Origin: a bacterium
GTDB lineage: Bacteria; CG03
DNA length: 7,795 bases
Direction of reading: 5' to 3'
Assembly (NCBI GenBank): GCA_013791675.1
Contig: VMTI01000150.1
Span: 1-7,795, forward strand
Every line of letters starts with the position of its first letter. Within the stretch, counting starts at the first letter, position 1. The notes below the pieces were generated by a model, which saw nothing but the letters and a program-made list of their open reading frames with translations, had not been told where the DNA came from and ran no database searches. Below are positions 1-5,516 of this stretch, piece after piece. The position numbers were made by a program, and so were the translations under genes.

Positions 1-828
1 ATAAGTTTTTCCCTCAAGGAAAAAGAGGTTTTTGCTGAGATACTGAAACGGTCATGTGAAATAATAGGCGCTGAGGGCATGTCAGTGCTTCTGCGGTCGG
101 CGGACCCCGATTATCTGAAGTTTTACGCGGTTGAAGGCATCGCTAAAGAACTGCTGCTGAAACTCAGAAATATACCTGTCAAAGAAGGAATTGCCGGCTG
201 GGTGTTTTCAACGGGCAAAGCTGTTTTGCTGAATGACCCTTACTCGCATCCCAAATTTTTACAGGCGGTGGACAGGCATACGGGTTACCAGACAAGAAAT
301 ATTATTTGCGTTCCCCTGATATCGCGGATGAAAACGATGGGCGTCGTTGAAATTGTCAATAAAAAATCGGGAAATTTCACGCAGGATGATATGTATTTTA
401 CACAGGCGCTTGCAGGTATAATATCCGTGGTCATAAGAAATATATCTCTCTTCTCGGAACTTGCCAATAAAAACAATATGATAAAAAGCGTGCTTGACAG
501 TATCCCGGGCGGTTTTATATCCATAAACATCGAAGGAAAAATACTGGAATTCAACGCCGCGGCGGTGCGTATCCTCGGTTTTGTTTCAAGCGCTCAGAAC
601 ATGAAGTCGGAGGATATATTCAAGATGCAGCCGGAGCTGGCAGAGGTGCTAAAAGAGGTGATGAAAACGGGAAAGACCGGTAACCGTCTTATACTCAATA
701 CAAGAAAAACAACCGGTGAAAAAATTATAGTAGGTTACGGCACAATGCTGATGAAATCCGAAAGCGGCAAAATACTTGGCGGTGGAATAATATTTCAGGA
801 CCTGACGAAAATACAGGGCCTGCCGTGA
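1..828 (+). CDS. GAF-PAS sensory protein, 5' end cut by the window edge
   Basis: The frame is open from base 1, so the gene starts before the window; 275 residues are visible, and the first in-frame ATG (base 79) lies inside the first GAF helix and is not the real start. Residues about 8-150 form a GAF domain: an amphipathic helix, then the typical segment VKEGIAGWVFSTGK followed by NDPYSHPKF, then the core strands CVPLISR and GVVEIVNK. Residues about 155-272 form a PAS domain (VLDSIPGGFISIN, EFNAAAVRILGF, closing with IFQDLTKIQ). GAF and PAS domains bind small ligands or cofactors or mediate dimerisation. In histidine kinases DLTKIQ is normally followed by a coiled coil and the HisKA H-box, but here a stop codon comes three residues later. 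No transmembrane segment is visible. Any output domain must be N-terminal and outside the window; otherwise this is a stand-alone sensor or a truncated kinase. The domain calls are firm; the function is unknown. Confidence 0.85.
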   Translation: MSFSLKEKEVFAEILKRSCEIIGAEGMSVLLRSADPDYLKFYAVEGIAKELLLKLRNIPVKEGIAGWVFSTGKAVLLNDPYSHPKFLQAVDRHTGYQTRNIICVPLISRMKTMGVVEIVNKKSGNFTQDDMYFTQALAGIISVVIRNISLFSELANKNNMIKSVLDSIPGGFISINIEGKILEFNAAAVRILGFVSSAQNMKSEDIFKMQPELAEVLKEVMKTGKTGNRLILNTRKTTGEKIIVGYGTMLMKSESGKILGGGIIFQDLTKIQGLP

Positions 829-863
829 TTGTTAAGGCGGTAAAAAGTGAATTTGAAGAATAA
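825..863 (+). other. 12-codon mini-ORF overlapping the GAF-PAS stop (GTGA)
   Basis: A GTG at 825-827 overlaps the TGA of the GAF-PAS gene in a GTGA arrangement, the layout usually used for translational coupling. It opens a 12-codon frame (VIVKAVKSEFEE) that ends in two successive stops, TAA TAA, at 861-866. It may be chance, a leader peptide, or the stump of a gene whose remainder was lost. Nothing beyond the overlap supports expression. Confidence 0.15.
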
Positions 864-886
864 TAAAAAGGGAGTAAATACCCCGT

Positions 887-901
887 CTCGCCAAAGGCGA
901 G
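887..901 (+). repeat. Perfect 6-bp hairpin, CTCGCC-AAA-GGCGAG
   Basis: CTCGCC (887-892) pairs perfectly with GGCGAG (896-901) around an AAA loop. It lies 45 bases upstream of the TPR gene start and only three bases before a second hairpin. No T-run follows, so it does not look like an intrinsic terminator. Adjacent short GC hairpins in a spacer are typical of dispersed REP-like elements, but only one copy is in this window, so that class is inferred. Confidence 0.6.
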
Positions 902-904
902 CCA

Positions 905-932
905 CCCCTTTTGAAAAAGGGGAATTTCAAAA
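905..932 (+). repeat. Hairpin with a mutually exclusive alternative pairing, next to the ribosome site
   Basis: CCCCTTTT (905-912) pairs with AAAAGGGG (915-922), in practice a 7-bp stem with a TGAA loop. The bases TTTTGAAA (909-916) are also perfectly complementary to TTTCAAAA (925-932), giving an 8-bp stem with an 8-base loop. The two stems share bases and cannot form together. The second ends two bases before the AGAGAGG ribosome site of the TPR gene. This could affect translation, or simply reflect AT-rich repeat sequence. There is no U-tract for termination. Confidence 0.5.
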
Positions 933-934
933 AA

Positions 935-941
935 AGAGAGG
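935..941 (+). promoter_or_regulatory. Ribosome binding site of the TPR gene (AGAGAGG)
   Basis: AGAGAGG ends five bases before the ATG at 947 and decides the start. An in-frame TTG at 911 would add 12 residues, but it sits inside the hairpin stem and has no Shine-Dalgarno. Confidence 0.75.
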
Positions 942-946
942 TTAAA

Positions 947-1606
947 ATGGCAAGACAGTGGGTAAAAAAAGAAGTGCGGCACGACCCTTTGGTTTCGTTT
1001 GCGGCAGGCGCGGAAGCTTTTGTGCGGAAAGATACGCAAAAAGCGCTTTTAATCGTTGCCGGAGTGTGCGGCGCGGCTGTTTTGGCGTGGCTTTTAATTT
1101 CGGCGCATGTAAAAAACAGAAATGACGCTTATTCCGCTCTTATGAGAGCCGAGACAAACATCCATGCTAATCCCAATATGACGCTGGGGCTGTGTGACAA
1201 AATAATATCGGAGCAGCAGCATTCTTCAAAAACGCGCGCTCTTGCTCAGTACATAAAAGGCGACGCTCTTTATGTTAAGGAAGATTACGAGGGCGCGTTC
1301 AAACTGTACTCTGAAGCGATGCCCGGCATTTCGGAAGAATTAAAACCTAATGTTCTTTACGCTCTGGCGAAATCAAAAGAATCTCTCGGAAAATATGCCG
1401 AGGCGCTGTCTTTTTATCAGGAGTTTACGGTTGATTACGACAGGCATTATCTTTCGCCGGAAGTTTATCTTTCCATGGCGCGTATTCTTAGTGTTTCGGG
1501 CGAGTCGGCAGAAGCCGCCGCGTATATAGAAATTATTAAAGGAAGATTTCAGGGAACTAAATGGTCCAGCTATGCCGAAAATCTCCTCCCCACGCCTAAA
1601 AAGTGA
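947..1606 (+). CDS. Membrane-anchored TPR-like protein, first gene of the DUF58/BatA operon
   Basis: This is a 219-residue protein. It has a short, charged N-terminal tail (MARQWVKKEVRHDPLVSF), one strong hydrophobic segment at about residues 33-53 (LLIVAGVCGAAVLAWLLIS), then an all-helical region with TPR-like helix pairs at about 66-90, 97-126, 134-163 and 171-200. The helices show the usual small/aromatic pattern (YIKGDALYVKEDYEGAFKLY, LGKYAEALSFYQEF). With positive charges before the membrane segment and no cleavage site, it should be a single-pass inner-membrane protein with the TPR part probably periplasmic. The layout resembles YfgM/TPR_21-type proteins and the TPR members of Bat operons, which act as scaffolds; no enzymatic motif is visible. 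Its 3' end overlaps the DUF58 gene by 35 bases, implying co-expression and probably a shared complex. The start is fixed by the AGAGAGG site. The fold call is good; the partner is inferred. Confidence 0.8.
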   Translation: MARQWVKKEVRHDPLVSFAAGAEAFVRKDTQKALLIVAGVCGAAVLAWLLISAHVKNRNDAYSALMRAETNIHANPNMTLGLCDKIISEQQHSSKTRALAQYIKGDALYVKEDYEGAFKLYSEAMPGISEELKPNVLYALAKSKESLGKYAEALSFYQEFTVDYDRHYLSPEVYLSMARILSVSGESAEAAAYIEIIKGRFQGTKWSSYAENLLPTPKK

Positions 1607-2486
1607 ATTTCTGAGGCCCGAAATAATCGCGAAGATTTCAAGAATGAACTTCGCGGGAAAAAAAATAAGCGAAGGTACTGTCGCGGGCAGCCATTCATCC
1701 CCATACAGAGGCTGTTCATCTGAATTTTCGGCTTTCAGGCCATACACGCAGGGCGATGACACAAGGTATCTTGACTGGAAAGTGTATGCCCGATGCGAGA
1801 GATTTTATATCAGGCAGTTTGAACAGGAAACGAATCTGCGCTCCTGCGTTATAATTGACAGGTCGGAATCAATGAATTTCGGAAGCTCCCGCGCGACCAA
1901 ATATGATTACGCCAGAATCATCGCTTCCACACTCGCTTACATGATAATAAAAAGAGGTGACAGCATGTCGTTTTCTGCCGTTTCATCCGGCGTGGACGAA
2001 TACTTTCCTCCCTCGCGCTCGACGGGAAATCTTGTCAATGTCTTAAACGCCATAGCGTCAATTGCCCCCGGAGGCGGCACAAACATAGCTTCCGCCATGG
2101 ACGCTATCGGCTCTAAAATCAAAAGGAAAAGTCTTGTTATTCTTATATCGGATATGCTCACGGGAAGCGACCAGATTATAAAAAGCGTAAAGAGGTTTAT
2201 AAAGCAGAAGCACAATTTTATGGTTCTTCAGGTGATAGACCCGGCTGAAGCGGATTTGCCTTTCGGCGGGAAATACACTTTTGTGGACAGCGAGACACGC
2301 GGCCGTGTCACAATAAACGCCGCCCGCGCGGCATCTTCCTACCGCCGTCAGTTTCACCAGTTTGTTTCGGGAATAGAGACATCGCTTAAAAACTGCGGCT
2401 GCGGGTACTTCAGATTTGCGGTTTCTCCAAATCCTGAGGATGAAATTCCCGAAGGGCTTTTCAAAGCGGGTTTCTCCTTTATCTGA
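1572..2486 (+). CDS. DUF58 family protein with von Willebrand factor A domain
   Basis: This 304-residue soluble protein has no membrane segment. The family core is clear: GTVAGSHSSPYRG (35-47), then FRPYTQGDDTRYLDWKVYAR (55-74). A vWA fold follows with all MIDAS metal-site elements: DRSES (D96, S98, S100), the GGGT loop (T170) and ISD (D194). DUF58 proteins of this short type usually work with a MoxR AAA+ ATPase; together they are thought to help assemble or activate envelope or redox protein complexes through metal-dependent binding. The ATG at 1572 lies inside the TPR gene; the next in-frame Met (residue 25) would remove the conserved N-terminal helix FLRPEIIAKI, so 1572 is preferred despite a weak Shine-Dalgarno (AGGGA, 16 bases upstream). 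Translation is probably coupled to the TPR gene. The stop overlaps the BatA-like start by one base (TGATG). The family is certain; the client is unknown, and no MoxR gene is in view. Confidence 0.93.
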   Translation: MPKISSPRLKSEFLRPEIIAKISRMNFAGKKISEGTVAGSHSSPYRGCSSEFSAFRPYTQGDDTRYLDWKVYARCERFYIRQFEQETNLRSCVIIDRSESMNFGSSRATKYDYARIIASTLAYMIIKRGDSMSFSAVSSGVDEYFPPSRSTGNLVNVLNAIASIAPGGGTNIASAMDAIGSKIKRKSLVILISDMLTGSDQIIKSVKRFIKQKHNFMVLQVIDPAEADLPFGGKYTFVDSETRGRVTINAARAASSYRRQFHQFVSGIETSLKNCGCGYFRFAVSPNPEDEIPEGLFKAGFSFI

Positions 2487-4426
2487 TGCTGAGATTTTTT
2501 CGCGGAGAATTTCTATATTTTTTGCCGCTCACACTTCTTCCCCTGCTGATACATCTTTTGAGCAGAAAAAAAGCTGTTATCTATATTTTCCCGTCAATCA
2601 GTCTTCTCAAAAAAGACGCGCTCAGCAAAACCGCAGATTTCAATCTTATGAGCGTTCTGCTGCTGTTGATAAGAACGGCGGCTTTGTTTTTCCTTATTAT
2701 GTATTTTGCGGGGCCTTCTTTTGTGCTCGGTAAAAAACAATCCGTCATAGGAGAAACGGCGGTTTTCGCGGATTATTCCTACTCAATGAACAGAACATTC
2801 GCTGGCTCTGCGCTTTGGGACGAAGCGAAAAATGCCTCGGGGGCGATTGTCAAAGAGCTCGCGGAGGAAAAACCGTCTGTGTTTATTTTTAACAAAGGTT
2901 TTTCTTTTGAAGGCCGCGGCCCCGACGGCGTCGCGAGCCTTGCGGCGAAAAAAAAGCCGTGTGATGTTTCCGCCGGTTTTTCAGGGGAGCTTTCAAAATT
3001 TCTTTCAAATAACAGCAATATAAAACGCGTTTTTGTTATTTCAGATTTTGCGCGCAATACTTTTACGGATGAGGTGAAAATTCCGCCGGGCGTGGAGCTT
3101 GTGTGCCTCGGCACGGGAGAGTCGCGCCCCGGCGCGCTTTCCACAAAAAATTTTTATATACGCTCCTGCGAAATTTATAATGAGCATATCGTGGTTTTAC
3201 CGTCGCGAGCGCCGAGCGAAAAAGCTGAGTATTCGTTATCTGTGTGGAGCGGTTCCCGGAAAGTCAACAGCACAGCTTCGGCATCTTTTGCGCAATCATG
3301 CGCCATAACGGTGCCCGCGGAATATTCTTCAGGCAGAATTGAAATTGACAATGCCGATGCTTTGATGGAAGATAATGTGTTTTTTTATTCCCGAAAGGCG
3401 AGGCCGAAAACCGTTGTTCCTGTTTTGCGCGCAGAATCCTTCGCACTCTCAAAAGACGGAGGGTATTTTATCAGAAAGATTATTGAGCGCTCCTCTTTTT
3501 TCAGCTCCGAAATAATTTCCGATACAGGAGAATTCAGGAAAAAACTTAAAGAAGCCCGCGCCGCTGTTATTACGAATTTCGCCGGTTTTTCCCCGGCGCT
3601 CGCTAAAGATCTCCGCGAGTGGATAGCGCAGGGAGGATTGCTGATTCTGTTTCCGGGAGATAAAACCGTTCCGGAAGAAATGAACCTCGCGCTTTCGGAT
3701 TTTTTGCCCGGCCGCGTGTATCCTGTTAAAGAGGTGTCTTCCACGGAAGCCGTTTCATTGGAAATCCCGTGGTCGAACAATGCTTTCACCGCGGAACATT
3801 ACAGCAAGCTCAGTGTTTTGAAATTTTTTCCCGTCAGGTGCAGGGAAGACGCCCTGGAACTTATAAAAGCGGGTGACGAAACTTTATCTTCCGCCGTTAG
3901 ATTCGGCGACGGCGCGGTGATTCTTTTTTCGGTGTCGGCGGATATGGAATTCTCTAATCTTCCCGTTGTGGCGGGTTTTCCGCCTTTTTTATTAAGGTCT
4001 CTTGAGTATTTTGTTTATGAGAGGAAAGAGCTCAGGAAAAATTATTTTGTGGGCGAGAAAATTGAGCTTCCCGGCAGTGCCCGCGCATTGACGCTTTCAG
4101 GAACTCCGATCAAACTCCAAAATACTCCTGACGGCGGAAAACTCAGCGAGCCCGCGCTCGTTCCCGGACTTTATGAGGCGACGGGCCCGGGCGGCTCTGA
4201 AAGCATAGCCGTTAACCTTATAAGAAACGGTGAGAACGATCTTTCCGTTATGTCGACGGGCGAGATAAAGAAAATTTTTCCGGGTGCCGAGTTTTTTAAT
4301 ATAAAAAATCCGGAGAAAGAAATCGCCCAAATCTTGCGGGGAAAAAATCTGTCGGATACGTCTCTCTTTATTTTTATGGCGCTTCTCTGCGCTGAAATAT
4401 TTCTTGCTTATAAACTACGTTCTTAA
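2486..4426 (+). CDS. BatA-like membrane protein: aerotolerance N-terminal domain plus vWA
   Basis: This is a 646-residue protein. The N-terminus matches the aerotolerance-regulator BatA type: FLYFLPLTLLPLLIHLLSR (TM about 8-26), then IFPSISLLKK and a second hydrophobic segment (about 54-78). A vWA-like domain runs from about 90 to 210 with DYSYSM (D96, S98, S100) and VISD (D187). The position where MIDAS domains usually have Thr reads CD (C159, D160), so metal binding may be altered. Residues about 355-410 (AAVITNFAGFSPALAKDLRE, then WIAQGGLLILFPG) resemble the class-I glutamine-amidotransferase-like fold found in long BatA proteins. After further beta-rich sequence, a C-terminal TM (about 624-642) is followed by KLRS. 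Most of the protein is probably periplasmic. The gene follows the DUF58 gene with a one-base overlap and ends the operon. The role is inferred from the family: envelope stress or complex assembly with a MoxR ATPase. It is longer than classical BatA (about 330 residues). Confidence 0.87.
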   Translation: MLRFFRGEFLYFLPLTLLPLLIHLLSRKKAVIYIFPSISLLKKDALSKTADFNLMSVLLLLIRTAALFFLIMYFAGPSFVLGKKQSVIGETAVFADYSYSMNRTFAGSALWDEAKNASGAIVKELAEEKPSVFIFNKGFSFEGRGPDGVASLAAKKKPCDVSAGFSGELSKFLSNNSNIKRVFVISDFARNTFTDEVKIPPGVELVCLGTGESRPGALSTKNFYIRSCEIYNEHIVVLPSRAPSEKAEYSLSVWSGSRKVNSTASASFAQSCAITVPAEYSSGRIEIDNADALMEDNVFFYSRKARPKTVVPVLRAESFALSKDGGYFIRKIIERSSFFSSEIISDTGEFRKKLKEARAAVITNFAGFSPALAKDLREWIAQGGLLILFPGDKTVPEEMNLALSDFLPGRVYPVKEVSSTEAVSLEIPWSNNAFTAEHYSKLSVLKFFPVRCREDALELIKAGDETLSSAVRFGDGAVILFSVSADMEFSNLPVVAGFPPFLLRSLEYFVYERKELRKNYFVGEKIELPGSARALTLSGTPIKLQNTPDGGKLSEPALVPGLYEATGPGGSESIAVNLIRNGENDLSVMSTGEIKKIFPGAEFFNIKNPEKEIAQILRGKNLSDTSLFIFMALLCAEIFLAYKLRS

Positions 4427-4472
4427 ATGGCAGTTTGAAAATGCAGCCGAAGGTGCGCCGTGGCGTAGACGT

Positions 4473-4510
4473 CCCCATTTTCCCCATTTTCCCCCATTTT
4501 CCCATTTTCC
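4473..4510. repeat. Four tandem CCCCATTTT units; minus-strand G-quadruplex motif
   Basis: Units are CCCCATTTT (4473-4481), CCCCATTTT (4482-4490), CCCCCATTTT (4491-4500) and CCCATTTT (4501-4508), followed by CC. The minus strand therefore has four G-runs of 3-5 bases separated by five-base AAAAT loops, satisfying the standard G3+N1-7 quadruplex pattern. The array ends directly against the -35 box of the next promoter and lies on its template strand. The repeat is certain; quadruplex formation and a regulatory role are inferred. Confidence 0.8.
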
Positions 4511-4539
4511 TTGTAAAGCACAGTGCCTATTTGTATAAT
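4511..4539 (+). promoter_or_regulatory. Sigma70-type promoter for the Gfo/Idh and c-di-GMP operon
   Basis: TTGTAA (4511-4516, four of six matches to TTGACA), a 17-base spacer, and a perfect TATAAT (4534-4539). The expected start of transcription is about 4545-4548, which coincides with the GTG start codon at 4548. Box quality and spacing are read directly from sequence; activity is inferred. Confidence 0.7.
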
Positions 4540-4547
4540 GAAAAACC

Positions 4548-5516
4548 GTGGAAAATGAAAAAGTCATAAAAACCGCAGTTATCGGGGTCGGACATCTCGG
4601 CCAGCATCACGCCAGGCTTTATTCTATTATGAAAGGCGTGGAGCTTGTTGGGGTTTCCGATACTGATGAAAAGACCGGCCGTCAAATAGCGGCCAAATAC
4701 GGCACGCGTTTCTGGGCCAATCCTGATGACCTTATAGGAAAAGTGGACGCGGTTAATATCGCCACTCCCACGATTTATCATTATCCGTCCGTGAAAAAGT
4801 TTCTTGAAAACGGCGTGCATGCGCTTGTTGAAAAACCTATTACCGCCGACCCCGCCCAGGCGCAGGCGATGGTGGATATAGCCGATTCCAAAAATGTCAT
4901 ACTGCAGGTGGGGCATGTTGAGCGTTTTAACGGCGCCGTGATAGGGGCGCGGGAATATATAAACAATCCGAGATACATAGAAGTCATCAGAATTTCACCA
5001 TATCCTAAAAGGTCGCTTGATATAGGAGTTGTGATGGATTTGATGATACACGACATAGACATAATACTCAGTTTTGTGAAGTCGGATGTTGTGAAAATAG
5101 ATTCAACCGCGACGGCTGTCCTTTCTAAAAACGAAGATATAGCGAACTGCCGTATAACTTTTGAAAACGGCTGCGTGGCATCAGTCACGGCATCGCGCAT
5201 ATCTTATAAAGCGGAAAGAAAAATCAGGATTTTTGAGGAAGACAGATATATTTCTCTGGATTACGGTAAGCAGAAAGTTACGGTTTACCGCAAGAAAAAA
5301 GACAAAGTTGAGAGCATAAAAGATATTGAGCTCAAGCGTCCGCGCATAAAGAAAACCGAGCCGCTGGCTGAGGAGCTTCAGGATTTTATAAGATGCGTGA
5401 GAGAAGGCCGCTCTCCTCAGGTGTCGGGGCGCCACGGCCTTAACGCGCTAAAACTGGTGCTGAGGATACTGGGCAATATTAAAAACACGCCGGCGCCCGC
5501 GCTCATCAGTGGATGA
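4548..5516 (+). CDS. Gfo/Idh/MocA family NAD(P)-dependent oxidoreductase, probably leaderless GTG start
   Basis: This 322-residue cytosolic enzyme is of normal family length. The N-terminal Rossmann fold has the dinucleotide motif GVGHLG (13-18), followed by VGVSDTD at the end of strand 2. The family signature EKP is at 95-97 with the expected catalytic Lys96; VGHVERFNG (121-129) and DLMIHDIDI (164-172, His168) are also typical. Members oxidise or reduce hydroxyls of sugars or nucleotide sugars. The VGHxERFN type includes UDP-GlcNAc 3-dehydrogenases (GnnA-like) often found near lipid A genes, but no lpx gene is here, so the substrate stays open. Start: an in-frame TGA at 4539-4541 leaves GTG 4548 as the only upstream start; there is no Shine-Dalgarno, and the TATAAT box lies eight bases before it, which points to a leaderless mRNA. 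The gene shares an ATGA overlap with the c-di-GMP protein that follows. Confidence 0.92.
   Translation: MENEKVIKTAVIGVGHLGQHHARLYSIMKGVELVGVSDTDEKTGRQIAAKYGTRFWANPDDLIGKVDAVNIATPTIYHYPSVKKFLENGVHALVEKPITADPAQAQAMVDIADSKNVILQVGHVERFNGAVIGAREYINNPRYIEVIRISPYPKRSLDIGVVMDLMIHDIDIILSFVKSDVVKIDSTATAVLSKNEDIANCRITFENGCVASVTASRISYKAERKIRIFEEDRYISLDYGKQKVTVYRKKKDKVESIKDIELKRPRIKKTEPLAEELQDFIRCVREGRSPQVSGRHGLNALKLVLRILGNIKNTPAPALISG

Noticed and set aside
829..866. A promoter for the TPR operon using TTGTTA (829-834) and AATAAT (859-864)
   Set aside because: The spacer is 24 bases, too long for sigma70, and no better-spaced -35 is visible for that -10.
887..922. The two spacer hairpins as a rho-independent terminator for the GAF-PAS gene
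   Set aside because: No U-tract follows either stem on either strand; the sequence after them is A-rich and leads into the next ribosome site.
911..946. In-frame TTG start at 911 extending the TPR protein by 12 residues
   Set aside because: It lies inside the hairpin stem, lacks a Shine-Dalgarno and yields a low-complexity basic extension, whereas ATG 947 has AGAGAGG at five bases.
3385..3789. Antisense 134-codon open frame opposite the BatA-like gene, and similar minus-strand frames elsewhere
   Set aside because: They lie opposite strongly supported genes, show no recognisable domain and have no ribosome site; they are shadows of coding composition.
4451..4470. CGCC-GT-GGCG stem after the BatA-like gene as an operon terminator
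   Set aside because: The stem has only four pairs with a two-base loop and no T-run directly after it.
4538..4558. ATG mini-ORF of six codons (MKNRGK) just before the dehydrogenase start
   Set aside because: Its ATG overlaps the TATAAT box, so it would not be transcribed from that promoter, and it has no Shine-Dalgarno.
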